Positions 1-8,682 of a stretch of DNA of 37,372 bases are shown one piece after another; positions within the stretch are counted from its first letter, which is position 1, and each line of letters begins with the position of its first letter. The position numbers and the translations under genes were made by a program. The stretch lies in the NCBI GenBank assembly GCA_045047085.1, contig JASFYT010000062.1:1-37372 (forward strand), read 5' to 3'. Under the pieces are notes generated by a model that did not search any database, was not told where the DNA came from, and was given only the letters and a program-made list of their open reading frames with translations. This stretch comes from GCA-2401155 sp045047085 (GTDB lineage Bacteria; Pseudomonadota; Alphaproteobacteria; Rhizobiales; Rhizobiaceae).

Positions 1-282
1 TTCACGGCGCAAACCCTTAACCTCATCCGTCGAAGCCTCGCGAACGATGTCACCTGACAGGCGTTTCTTGCCCGCCTCCATGAACTCCTTCGACCATTTT
101 TAATACATACTTTCTGACAGACCTTCACAGCGGCACAGCTCTGATATGCTGTCTTCACCGCGCAAGCCATCCAGCACAATGCGGAGCTTCTCCTCAGCGC
201 TATACTGACGACGGGTCTTACGTTTGATCGTACGGATTACCTGTTCTGAACCAGATCCCCGGGTCCCTGATTTATGCCTCAT
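1..282 (-). pseudogene. IS3-family transposase OrfA, interrupted by an in-frame stop, partial
   Basis: The start is ATG at 282-280. The first 60 codons encode the usual basic leader and the helix-turn-helix part of IS3-family OrfA (RRQYSAEEKLRIVLDGLRGE, then SISELCRCEGLSESMY). The next codon is TAA (minus strand, 102-100). Reading on in the same frame gives KWSKEFMEAGKKRLSGD and further OrfA-like sequence to the window edge. Family members normally have a second Tyr here (YYKW), so a single TAT/TAC to TAA change explains the stop. OrfA binds the IS ends and is normally fused to the DDE catalytic OrfB by frameshifting. With this stop the copy is probably dead, unless the base is a sequencing error. 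Confidence 0.75.
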
Positions 283-348
283 CGTCGCTCCTTAAGGGCT
301 ATGATGAACCTAAAATCATCTCTTAGGAAAAATCAATATTCTGTCTCA
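1..348 (-). mobile_element. Partial IS3-family insertion sequence, left part outside the window
   Basis: The orfA-type reading frame at 1-282 marks an IS3-family element read on the minus strand and running off the left edge. The candidate outer end is at about 348, where the minus strand begins TGAGACAGAATATTG; a terminal TG is typical of this family. The matching right inverted repeat and any target duplication lie outside the window, so the boundary is a guess. The element ends about 35 bp from the stop codon of the neighbouring MDR gene and leaves it intact. Confidence 0.6.
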
Positions 349-382
349 TGAAGGCTGAACTCAAACAATCTGCGCTGTCGAT

Positions 383-1387
383 TTATGGAACAATTATGGA
401 TTTCCCCACAACCTTGCGGTCCATCAATAACTGCAAAGCTTGCCCATACTGCTCAAATGAGTGTTCAGAATCCACGCAAGGTTTCAATCGCCCTTCTGCC
501 ACCAAATCGAGTAATTTTACCAAATCCGACTTCTCCCAGCTATTTGATCCGATTATGGAAAACTCAAACGACCAGATATAGCGAATATCGGTTTTCGGGT
601 CATAACCAGCTGTCGCACCGCAGGTCAGCAATCGGCCTTGCAACGTCAGCGCTCGAAAGCACTTGGCCCAGGTTTCGCCACCGGTATAATTAACGATCAC
701 ATCAACACCGCCGCCTTTGTGGCGTGTCGATGGTTTACCATATCTGGCAATGATTTCCTTGACGTAATCCTGCTCGGTAGTATTGATAACCCAGTCAGCA
801 CCCAGTGTTTTCAGTTTTTTGGCCTTTTCATTGGAACTTGTGCAGGCAATCACTGTTGCTCCGACGGCCTTTGCCAGTTGTACGCAGCAGGTACCCACGC
901 CACCGCTTGCACCCAATATCAAGACCTTTTCGCCGCTTTTTACCTGACCTCTAGTGGTCATCATGCGAAATGCTGCCCCGTAGGCCGTTGGTAGACAGGC
1001 GGCATCGGCGAAGCTTACCTTGTCAGGTACCGCTAACAGGTATTCTTCCTCCACGCAGACATATTCACAACATGCGCCCCATTTGGTTTCACCCATCATT
1101 CCGTCAGACTGGCTGGGATTGGCAGAAACCCGATCACCCACAGACCAGGTTTCGGTATCAACAGAATTACCCAATTTAACAATCTCACCGGCAAAATCAG
1201 CCCCGGGAATCATTGGCAAAGGGGTTTTTAAGCCAGGAATTCCCCGCAGAACCATCGGATCAAATCCGTTAAGTGAAACAGCGGCGACCTTTATCAGGCA
1301 TTCATGGTCGCGAGGTTCAGGAACTGCAATGTCGGTGACCTCAATATTCTCAAGCCCGCCGTGCTGGTGAAACATTACTGCCTTCAT
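383..1387 (-). CDS. Zinc-type alcohol dehydrogenase / NADPH:quinone reductase-like MDR enzyme
   Basis: This is a 334-aa medium-chain dehydrogenase/reductase. The N-terminal GroES-like domain (about residues 1-125) includes LNGFDPMVLRG and PGADFAGEIV. It is followed by a Rossmann domain with the nucleotide-binding motif GASGGVGTCCVQLAKAVGA at about 159-177. The classical structural-zinc cysteine cluster is not evident, which fits the quinone oxidoreductase branch, and a cytosolic NAD(P)H-dependent reduction of an enone or quinone is likely. I chose the ATG at 1387 because AAGGGA lies just upstream and MKAVMFHQHGG is a typical family start; an in-frame ATG eight codons earlier is less likely. 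It is divergent from the PLP enzyme at 1468, sharing an 80-bp promoter region. The substrate cannot be told. Confidence 0.85.
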   Translation of the reverse strand: MKAVMFHQHGGLENIEVTDIAVPEPRDHECLIKVAAVSLNGFDPMVLRGIPGLKTPLPMIPGADFAGEIVKLGNSVDTETWSVGDRVSANPSQSDGMMGETKWGACCEYVCVEEEYLLAVPDKVSFADAACLPTAYGAAFRMMTTRGQVKSGEKVLILGASGGVGTCCVQLAKAVGATVIACTSSNEKAKKLKTLGADWVINTTEQDYVKEIIARYGKPSTRHKGGGVDVIVNYTGGETWAKCFRALTLQGRLLTCGATAGYDPKTDIRYIWSFEFSIIGSNSWEKSDLVKLLDLVAEGRLKPCVDSEHSFEQYGQALQLLMDRKVVGKSIIVP

Positions 1388-1467
1388 TTTGCTTTCCCTT
1401 CGTGGCCACAAAGCCTATCATGAGTGTAGAATAGTGGCTTAAAAACAAACCATTGGTGGATGATTTT

Positions 1468-2547
1468 ATGCATGCAAATTCGCTGAACATGACCAGTGAC
1501 GGTCTGGCACTTTCGCCTGCTGAATACGCGAAACTTTTGACAGAGCTGTCGGAGAGCGGAAAATTGGCCGCCGACAATTATGGCATTGGCGGCAATGTTA
1601 TAGAGCTTGAAGCGGCGATGGCTGAATTGCTCGGTAAAGAGGCGGCAATTGTGATGCCCACCGGAACCATGGCCAATCTGCTTGCGGTGCAATACCTCGC
1701 TACTGGCGCGCAAAAAATTATCGTGCAGCAGGCAAGCCACCTCTACAACGATAGCGGTGATTGCTCCGCCAGTCTTGCTGGATTGCAACTGATGCCGCTG
1801 GGCAAACGCGCTACTTTTTCTGCCAATGATGTCCACGGTGTTCTTAATCGTATTAAAAATGGCAAATCCGATTCTCCGCTTGGCGTTATTTCCATCGAAA
1901 GTCCGGTACGGAGGCTGGATGGTGAGATGTTTGATCCCGCGGCCTTGGATGAGGTGATTGAGATGGCTGGTGAACGGGATATTCGGCTGCATCTGGATGG
2001 TGCCCGCTTGCCTGTTATGTCGGCCTATACCGGCAAGTCTTTGAAATCCCTGTCCATGCCTTTCGACACGATTTATGTCTCTCTGTATAAATGTTTCAAC
2101 AGCCTCAGTGGTGGTGTTCTTGCCGGGGATCGGAAGCTTATTCAACGGCTGGGGCACTGGCGTCGTCGCAACGGTGGCGGAATGGCGCAGCTTTGGCCCA
2201 TTGCGGCCGTTGCCCTGCATTATTTGCCTGGCGTAGTCGATCGCCTTGTCGAGGCGGTGAAAATATCCGAAGCATTTTTTAATTTGCTCAACGATGATGG
2301 CCGTTTTATTCATACTCCGGTGAGTGGTGGCAGCAGTGTATCGCGGATCAAGATATCCGGTACCGACCGTCAAGGATGTGAAAAATTTCGCCGGCATTTG
2401 CTGTCCCATGGTGTTGTGATGCCGGGGTTTGATGGCGATCCTTGCGGCTTCAGCATCAAAGTAAATGAGTCCTGGCGGCATCGGACACCAGAAGAACTTT
2501 TCATGGCATTTCAAAGTGCTGCGGATTCTGCCCGAATTTCCCGCTGA
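1468..2547 (+). CDS. Threonine aldolase / beta-eliminating lyase family PLP enzyme
   Basis: This 359-aa fold-type I PLP enzyme resembles low-specificity L-threonine aldolase, which cleaves beta-hydroxy amino acids to glycine and an aldehyde. Visible marks are PTGTMANLLAVQY (about 64-76, cofactor phosphate region), the histidine in QASHLYND (H91, PLP ring stacking), HLDGARL (D177, pyridine nitrogen) and the Schiff-base lysine in SLYKCFNSLSGG (K208). The N-terminus lacks the usual FSDNT-type start and is divergent, so the aldol substrate may differ from threonine. An ATG at 1468 with GGTGGA about 7 bases upstream is preferred over a TTG at 1453. It converges on the VOC gene that ends at 2574. 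Confidence 0.8.
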   Translation: MHANSLNMTSDGLALSPAEYAKLLTELSESGKLAADNYGIGGNVIELEAAMAELLGKEAAIVMPTGTMANLLAVQYLATGAQKIIVQQASHLYNDSGDCSASLAGLQLMPLGKRATFSANDVHGVLNRIKNGKSDSPLGVISIESPVRRLDGEMFDPAALDEVIEMAGERDIRLHLDGARLPVMSAYTGKSLKSLSMPFDTIYVSLYKCFNSLSGGVLAGDRKLIQRLGHWRRRNGGGMAQLWPIAAVALHYLPGVVDRLVEAVKISEAFFNLLNDDGRFIHTPVSGGSSVSRIKISGTDRQGCEKFRRHLLSHGVVMPGFDGDPCGFSIKVNESWRHRTPEELFMAFQSAADSARISR

Positions 2548-2573
2548 TGACCGTCCAATTTTGGCGGCCATCT

Positions 2574-3452
2574 TCAGTCTGCCCGGGATGAAAACACAAC
2601 GATTGCACCTTCACATTGCGATGGTTCAATCCAGATCTGGTTGCTGCCTCTATTATTGATGGTGAAACCTTGAGAGTTGAGATAGCGCCGGGTTTGATCG
2701 ACGTCTTTCACCGCAAAATGCATCGCAGCCACCCAGGGTAAAACTGGCGCGGTTATTCCAGGATATTGATCAATCAACCCTGCCGGGTCTGTGACCCGAA
2801 TCTGGCCACGCGTAAGCTGAAACGATGCGATGGAATTGTCGGTCTCAAAATCCTTCTCCAGTATGTGCGAAAGGCTGGCATTAGTCTTTTTCAGGTCGTT
2901 GGAACAGATTAAAACATCAACCAGACCGATCACACCATTGGGCTGATCAATAACACCCGTTTGCCACAGGGCGTCCGGGGTCAGATGTTCAATGCAAAAC
3001 AGGTCGGCTTCATCAAAAATACCCTCGGGTAAATGTAAGATATTGAATTTTCCAGGCAAGGTTTCACCATTCGCACAGGGAACGTCGCGACCAACCTCAT
3101 AAGGAGAAAATTTGCTGCCTAGCCTTTTTGTGAGAATAGTTGCAGCCTCATTAGCATTTTGGCAACCCAGTGCGATGAGATGCAAACCAGTATAACTATC
3201 AAGCAGAACCTGTACGTGGTCGTTGTGCAAATTCACATCGGTAATGCCGAGAATTTCGAAATAGCCTTGCTCGAACATGGCACAGTGATTTCCCGCACCC
3301 CAAAGCTCAACCGGGCCACCTTCAACCAGTTTCCCCTTATGGGAAGACCGGGGTGAGAGGTTAAAGCCCATCCGTTGATAAATCTCGTTCGCCCGATCCA
3401 GATCAGGCACAACCAGCGCCAAATGATCGAGAACAAGTTCGAGCCCATTCAT
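2574..3452 (-). CDS. VOC-superfamily (glyoxalase-like) protein
   Basis: This is a 292-aa protein of two vicinal-oxygen-chelate halves. The first starts LDHLALVVPDLDRANEIYQR and ends near the glutamate in GYFEILGITD. The second contains VDVLICSNDLKKTNASLSHI and AAMHFAVKDVDQTRRYLNSQ. The arrangement fits the glyoxalase-like domain used by lyases, epimerases and extradiol-type dioxygenases. The exact reaction is not readable. Its ATG (3452-3450) overlaps the TGA of the acyl-CoA ligase in ATGA, so it is translationally coupled and is the last gene of the nine-gene minus-strand operon. Confidence 0.8.
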   Translation of the reverse strand: MNGLELVLDHLALVVPDLDRANEIYQRMGFNLSPRSSHKGKLVEGGPVELWGAGNHCAMFEQGYFEILGITDVNLHNDHVQVLLDSYTGLHLIALGCQNANEAATILTKRLGSKFSPYEVGRDVPCANGETLPGKFNILHLPEGIFDEADLFCIEHLTPDALWQTGVIDQPNGVIGLVDVLICSNDLKKTNASLSHILEKDFETDNSIASFQLTRGQIRVTDPAGLIDQYPGITAPVLPWVAAMHFAVKDVDQTRRYLNSQGFTINNRGSNQIWIEPSQCEGAIVVFSSRAD

Positions 3453-5026
3453 GCGGTCGCTCCCGCATTGCCGAGGGTCTTGCCAAACGCGTCTTCAAGC
3501 ATTTGCTGCACTTGCAGCCGGTCAACCTTTCCAGCCCCGTTTAGCGGCATTTCCGATACAATCAGGATTCGCCGGGGGTGAGCATATGCAGGGCCGTTTG
3601 CAAGGCAATGCTGCTTGAGTTCATCGGCTTTGATATCACTATTCTTGTCGGCAAGAACCATGGCCAACGGCACGTGGCCCTTGATCGTATGAACAATAGG
3701 AACCACCGAAGCATCGCTAACCGCTGGATGAGAAAGCAGTAGATTTTCAACTTCCTTTGGGTAAATATTTTCACCCCCGCTGTTGAACATGTCGTCAGTG
3801 CGTCCACGAAAATAGTAGAAACCTTCAGCATCCAGGCTGAACAAATCACCAGTTGCCAGCCAGCCGTCAACAAGTTTTGCCTTGTTCACTTCCGGCAATT
3901 TGTAATAGCCCGGTGTCACACCAGGATTTCGCACCCACAATTCACCCAGAGATTGAGAGATATTGCCATCGGTATCGACCAGTTTGACTTCACCTTCCGG
4001 CCAGATAACACCGCAACTTCCAAACGGCACTTTTCGTCCGTCAACAGGTGGCCCGATCATCACCGGACCGCCCTCGGTAAGGCCATAGCTTTCGTGCACT
4101 GGCACTTTGAAAGCCTCAACCATGGCAACCATAAGCTCTTCCTGTACCGGGGCAGAACCAACGCTCAAGCCTTCGAGCGACGATAGATCAAGAGAGGCAA
4201 TCAATTCCCGATGCTGCAGCAAAAGCGTATAAACTGCAGGAACCGCCCCGGCCTGGGTACACTTGTATTCGGCAAGCGTACTGAGAAACCGTTTGGGCTC
4301 AAAATTGGGCAACAGCACCACCGATCCACCACATTGCAGCATCGGTTTGATCGCCCCGGCCATGGCATTTTTATGGTACAGTGGAACCGCTGCCAGCGCC
4401 CGGGCATTGGATTTTTCAGCCCAATATTTTTGCACAGCCCGTATCCACCACAATTGGCCAGCATGGGTGAGCACCACCCCTTTGGGACGACCGGTGGAAC
4501 CCGATGTATAGGGTTGGAATGATGGATGCTCGTCGGATATTTCCGGTGGATCAAAACTGTTCGATGCTGCCATCAATGTAGTTTCATAATCCGGCCAATC
4601 AATATTTTGATTGCCAATGGCCAGGCGCTTTTCCAGTCCGAATTTTTCCACCACGCCAACAATGAAGCTGTTACAGGCAGGCTCGACAATTGCCGCGGCG
4701 CATTCTGCATCCCGGATGGTAAATTCCAGCACATCTGCACCAAGTTTGGTGTTCAACGGCACCGGCACTACACCGGCCCGCATGGCGCCGAACATAACCT
4801 CAACAAATTCAAAACGATTGCCGACAGCCATGGCCATCCGATCACCGGGTTTCAATCCCATATCAGATATCATCGAGGCAAACCGGTTCAGTCGCTGGTC
4901 AAGTTCCTGATAGGTGACATGGCGCGGTGCTTCGCCGCAAAGGTCGATTATCGCGGTTCGTTCGGGGTAATCTTCAACCGATTTACTGCACCAGTATCCA
5001 AGGTTGTTTTGGCGTTTATCATTCAT
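3449..5026 (-). CDS. AMP-dependent acyl-CoA synthetase (class I adenylate-forming ligase)
   Basis: This 525-aa ANL-superfamily enzyme activates a carboxylic acid as acyl-AMP and transfers it to CoA. The P-loop is YTSGSTGRPKGVVLTH (about 173-188). Further motifs are ESYGLTEGGP, the hinge region DGWLATGD, GRTDDMFNSGGENIYPKEVE, and the C-terminal catalytic lysine in PLNGAGKVDR (K500). The ATG at 5026 has AGAGGAG eight bases upstream and overlaps the stop of the FAD gene as ATGA; the longer frame to 5092 lies inside that gene. In context it probably makes the CoA ester of an acid released by the upstream hydrolase and oxidoreductase. Acid specificity cannot be predicted by eye. Confidence 0.92.
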   Translation of the reverse strand: MNDKRQNNLGYWCSKSVEDYPERTAIIDLCGEAPRHVTYQELDQRLNRFASMISDMGLKPGDRMAMAVGNRFEFVEVMFGAMRAGVVPVPLNTKLGADVLEFTIRDAECAAAIVEPACNSFIVGVVEKFGLEKRLAIGNQNIDWPDYETTLMAASNSFDPPEISDEHPSFQPYTSGSTGRPKGVVLTHAGQLWWIRAVQKYWAEKSNARALAAVPLYHKNAMAGAIKPMLQCGGSVVLLPNFEPKRFLSTLAEYKCTQAGAVPAVYTLLLQHRELIASLDLSSLEGLSVGSAPVQEELMVAMVEAFKVPVHESYGLTEGGPVMIGPPVDGRKVPFGSCGVIWPEGEVKLVDTDGNISQSLGELWVRNPGVTPGYYKLPEVNKAKLVDGWLATGDLFSLDAEGFYYFRGRTDDMFNSGGENIYPKEVENLLLSHPAVSDASVVPIVHTIKGHVPLAMVLADKNSDIKADELKQHCLANGPAYAHPRRILIVSEMPLNGAGKVDRLQVQQMLEDAFGKTLGNAGATA

Positions 5027-6552
5027 TGATTTGCTCCTCTTAATGCACGCCGGGCAGCATTGGCTCCGGCAATTTCTCCACCGACGAAACATTCCGCAAG
5101 GTTGCCACCGGACATGTACAAAAATCCAAATGCGCTGCCCAACTCACCAGCTGCGTACAGCCCGCTTATAGGTTCGCCATCGACATTGATTATTTGCTGT
5201 TGCCGGTCATGCACCGGCCCGCCCTGGGTATTGTTAACCAAGGGCCAAATGCGGCCCACGTAATAAGGTGGTTTTTCGATCACCATCATGCTGCTTGCCG
5301 GACGGTAGAAATCTTCATCTAACCCGGCTGCGCAATTTTTGTTCCAATGCCGAAGGGTTTTCAAAAGCACTTCGACCTCCACACTCAAAATGCTGGCAAG
5401 TTGCTCGATATTGTCGGCCTTCTGCAGAATACCAAGCTCAACCTCATTGAGATTATCAGCACTCCATTCAAAATTCAGATCGTGGGCGTGATAGGTTGGT
5501 CTGCCGAATGCGGTTCGCCTGCGCCCTGCTTCATCGGTGATAAACCAGGCGGGTATCCGCGAAAACCCCTGGGTTTGTGCATCGAATTGATGAAACGGTC
5601 GGGCGCCTGTGTCCTGTAGATAGGGTTCATATTCGTTCATGAACCGCTTAGCGTTCTTATCGAGCAGAATCCACGGCATTCGCACATCGTCGCCCGGTGG
5701 CGTTCCCGGCACCCAATCCGGATATCGTTTGGTACGAATTGCCAGTGGATAATTCGGGTCGCTGTGATGGAAACCATAGCTGCCGTGATAGTGCCACATG
5801 TGCCATAAATCTGCGCCGACACCCTGGGCCATTTTGATACCATCACCTGTATTACCAAGAAATGCGGCACTGCGAACACTGATACCGTTCCAGTATTGAC
5901 GCTGCATTTCTTCGTTGGCTTCAAATCCACCACATGCCAGAATAACGCCACCCTGGGTGAGCAATTCTTGTTGCTTGCCGTCGTGTTCAACAATCACACC
6001 ACACACTCGTGAAGCCTTTCCGGTGATCAACTTGCGTGCACGCGTGTTGGTTCGCACAGTAATATTGCGCTGGCTCAGTGCTTTTCTCAATACCTGAAAT
6101 AGCCGGTACCCCGCTGCTGCCCCTCTTATGCCTACTTCGGGCGATGGACTATCTTCCCCTTGCATAGAAGAGACAGAGACAAATCCGAAACTATCGTGGC
6201 CGGAGAAAGGGTAATTTGCATTTGCCCGTTTGATTTCAACTGTGGCGTCTGCGGCCTGAGCCAGTTCCTGTACCTTTGAGGCAAGCGTTGCCATGCCGTC
6301 GGCCAGAGTTTCCAGAATATCATCAGGCGTCGTGCTGCGGTTGGTGGCCTTGAGATAATTGAACGCTTCGTCGGCATCGAAGGTGATCCGTAATCCGCCC
6401 GCCGAGCAAATGGATATACCGCCGGGCTGGTACATTTTTTCAATGATAACAACACGAGCCCCGGCATCATGGGCGGCGATAGCGGCCATGGCTCCAGCAT
6501 AACCGCAGCCAATGACGACGACATCCCACTGTTCCTGTCTGGTAAATTCCAT
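5023..6552 (-). CDS. FAD-dependent oxidoreductase of the fumarate reductase / ketosteroid dehydrogenase type
   Basis: This is a 509-aa FAD_binding_2-type flavoprotein. The dinucleotide fold WDVVVIGCGYAGAMAAIAAH sits at about 9-28, followed by a PGGISICSAGG loop. The C-terminal FAD segment is GLYAAGELGSAFGFLYMSGG and then NLAECFVGGEIAGANAA. The family includes 3-ketosteroid-delta1-dehydrogenases and fumarate reductase-like enzymes that oxidise or reduce a C-C bond next to a carbonyl. No signal peptide or heme domain is present. I prefer the ATG at 6552 (AAGG about nine bases upstream, 10 bp after the hydrolase stop) over an ATG at 6594 that would overlap the hydrolase gene. It is the central redox step of the operon. 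Confidence 0.88.
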   Translation of the reverse strand: MEFTRQEQWDVVVIGCGYAGAMAAIAAHDAGARVVIIEKMYQPGGISICSAGGLRITFDADEAFNYLKATNRSTTPDDILETLADGMATLASKVQELAQAADATVEIKRANANYPFSGHDSFGFVSVSSMQGEDSPSPEVGIRGAAAGYRLFQVLRKALSQRNITVRTNTRARKLITGKASRVCGVIVEHDGKQQELLTQGGVILACGGFEANEEMQRQYWNGISVRSAAFLGNTGDGIKMAQGVGADLWHMWHYHGSYGFHHSDPNYPLAIRTKRYPDWVPGTPPGDDVRMPWILLDKNAKRFMNEYEPYLQDTGARPFHQFDAQTQGFSRIPAWFITDEAGRRRTAFGRPTYHAHDLNFEWSADNLNEVELGILQKADNIEQLASILSVEVEVLLKTLRHWNKNCAAGLDEDFYRPASSMMVIEKPPYYVGRIWPLVNNTQGGPVHDRQQQIINVDGEPISGLYAAGELGSAFGFLYMSGGNLAECFVGGEIAGANAARRALRGANQ

Positions 6553-6562
6553 TGAACCGGCC

Positions 6563-7657
6563 TTACAAAAATTGCGTAAGAAATTTACGCACATCCGGTC
6601 CCCAAATCAGGGAACCAGTTTTTTCAAACAGATGACCTTCATTTTTGCTTATGCCAAATGGAGGATAGATTCTCGATTTGGAATCCGGGTTGCCACCTTT
6701 CAGAACTTCGCCGAGTTCCTTTGTGGGGGCAGTGCTGTAATCTGTTTCAGCTTGCAGAAAAAATATCGGTTGGGTTAGATCACAAGTGGCCTGCTTCATT
6801 GATTCACGTAACTTCGGAGTGCGTTCCCAATTCATTGCAGCACCGGCAAATTCAACAGCACAACGAAACTGAGAAGCCTTGGCGGCCGCAAACAAAGTGA
6901 CAGTGCCACCAAACGAACTGCCCATCACCGCAACGCGACCGGAATCAATTTCGGGTTGGGCGTTCACCCAATCCAGAGCCGCAATGACGTCATCGCTTTC
7001 CTTGTCCAGCCGTGCCGCTAATTGATCATCATATTCAGGAGTACCAAATTCTGCAGATACGTCCCCGCGCCATGGAGTGCCTGTTGATGCGCCATAGCCA
7101 GCGCGATGTGGTAAAAAGGATGCAAATCCCCAGCTCAATAGCAAAGATGCGGTGCCCGGACGGCACAAATCATCGGAACCTTGTTCGATACCGCTGCCAT
7201 GATTAGTGATAATGCAGGCAAAGGGTCCCGGACCCGGTGGCAAATATAGATAACCGGCAAGTTTATTTTCGCCCGATTGAAAGGTAACCTGCCGTGGAAC
7301 AATCGACTGACCCGACATGGATGTTTCTGCTGGCAGTGTTTTCAGCGATTCTTCACCATCATCAATCATCGAGAAATGGCGTTCAAATCGCTCAATGACC
7401 TCGCCAACTTCACTGCGAATACTGGTAAACGCCGCGCTTGATCGACGTATTTCCAGATCTCTTTGATAGTCGGCAATGCTAGCAAAACGGCATTCCCAAG
7501 TGATATCTGCGCCATCGTCCGATGCATTACATTTGGTGAAAATTACGCCTCTGGCGAGATTCAATTCGACCCTGATATCGCACGCCCTGCGACGTACGGC
7601 CAAAACCTCCTCAGCCATCCCGGGCTTGGCGAAATAATTGGTTCTTTCAACAAACAT
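6563..7657 (-). CDS. Alpha/beta hydrolase (dienelactone hydrolase type) with an extra N-terminal domain
   Basis: This is a 364-aa two-part protein. Residues 1 to about 95 (MFVERTNYFAKPGMAEEVLA onward) look like a small ferredoxin-like dimeric barrel of the NIPSNAP/ABM kind. Residues from about 120 are a DLH-type hydrolase. It has the nucleophile elbow GSSFGG (S248), a likely acid in AETDYS (D306) and the catalytic histidine in NEGHLF (H342). TNHGSG at about 151-156 fits the oxyanion loop. No signal peptide is visible, so it should be cytosolic and cleave an ester, lactone or amide after import. It starts 14 bp after the ATPase gene stop. The N-terminal domain identity is an inference from pattern alone. 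Confidence 0.85.
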   Translation of the reverse strand: MFVERTNYFAKPGMAEEVLAVRRRACDIRVELNLARGVIFTKCNASDDGADITWECRFASIADYQRDLEIRRSSAAFTSIRSEVGEVIERFERHFSMIDDGEESLKTLPAETSMSGQSIVPRQVTFQSGENKLAGYLYLPPGPGPFACIITNHGSGIEQGSDDLCRPGTASLLLSWGFASFLPHRAGYGASTGTPWRGDVSAEFGTPEYDDQLAARLDKESDDVIAALDWVNAQPEIDSGRVAVMGSSFGGTVTLFAAAKASQFRCAVEFAGAAMNWERTPKLRESMKQATCDLTQPIFFLQAETDYSTAPTKELGEVLKGGNPDSKSRIYPPFGISKNEGHLFEKTGSLIWGPDVRKFLTQFL

Positions 7658-7671
7658 CGATAAAATTCCCT

Positions 7672-8682
7672 TTACTGTTGGTTGCCGAGGCTGAATTCAC
7701 CGGGCTTGTGGCAGCGAACTTCTCGCCCGTCTTCTTTTTTAACCAGCGGAGGCATCACCTTGCGGCAATGGTCATCGACAATCGGGCAACGGGTACTGAA
7801 ATAACAACCTGATGGCGGTGACAGGGGGCTGGGTATTTCGCCTTTTAGCAAAATGCGGTTATTGGATTGCCTGCGGCTCGGTTCAAGCACGGCGGAAATC
7901 AGACATTTGGTGTAGGGGTGGAGCGCGTCAGTGAACAGATCATCATTACTCCCGACTTCAACAATTTGGCCAAGATACATGACCGCGACCCGGTCTGCGA
8001 TATGGCGTATGACTCCCAGCGAGTGGGAAATAAACAAAATAGTCAGGTTATAATCGCTTTTGATTGTAGCCAGCAGGTTCAAAATTTGCGCCTGAATGGA
8101 AACATCGAGCGCAGAAACGGCTTCATCGCAAATCAGCAATCGCGGACGTTGAGCGAGAGCCCGAGCAATACAGATGCGTTGGCGCTGACCGCCGCTGAAC
8201 TCATGTGGATAACGATGGATAAAATCCTGCGCCAATCCGACATCAACAAGAACTTCGTTGACCCGTCGGGTGATCTCATGTTCATTCATTTTCAAATTTC
8301 GAAGGGGTTCAGCGATAATCTTCCCAATTTTCATACGCGGATTGAGCGATGAATAAGGATCCTGGAACACAACTTGAATATGACGGCGAATGTCGTGCAG
8401 CTGAGCCTTTGAAGCAGCCGTCATATCGACGCCATCGTAGACAATTCGACCTTCGCTTGGCACCAGCAATTTCAGGATCAACCGACCGAGGGTTGATTTT
8501 CCGCAGCCACTTTCACCCACCAGACCAAGGCATTCGCCCTGATTTATCGAAAGATCTACATTGCTGACTGCCTTTAATGTCTGGCTTCGCCCGCCAAACG
8601 CTGATTTTTTAACTTGGAATGCCTTACTGAGGTTTTCGATTTTAACAATCGGATCAGATATTTCATTGGTTTCGCTACTCAT
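7672..8682 (-). CDS. dppF: Oligopeptide/dipeptide ABC importer ATP-binding protein (DppF/OppF type)
   Basis: This is a 336-aa ABC ATPase. The Walker A motif is GESGCGKST, the signature is FSGGQRQR, Walker B is LLICDEAVSALD and the H-loop is ISHS. The C-terminal oligopeptide-transporter extension carries PSGCYFSTRCP and a later Cys. The C-terminal extension and the presence of a second ATPase place it in the Opp/Dpp family, where two ATPases power uptake through two permeases. The ATG (8682) directly abuts the stop of the DppD-type gene. The symbol is a family-level name; peptide is not proven as substrate. Confidence 0.93.
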   Translation of the reverse strand: MSSETNEISDPIVKIENLSKAFQVKKSAFGGRSQTLKAVSNVDLSINQGECLGLVGESGCGKSTLGRLILKLLVPSEGRIVYDGVDMTAASKAQLHDIRRHIQVVFQDPYSSLNPRMKIGKIIAEPLRNLKMNEHEITRRVNEVLVDVGLAQDFIHRYPHEFSGGQRQRICIARALAQRPRLLICDEAVSALDVSIQAQILNLLATIKSDYNLTILFISHSLGVIRHIADRVAVMYLGQIVEVGSNDDLFTDALHPYTKCLISAVLEPSRRQSNNRILLKGEIPSPLSPPSGCYFSTRCPIVDDHCRKVMPPLVKKEDGREVRCHKPGEFSLGNQQ

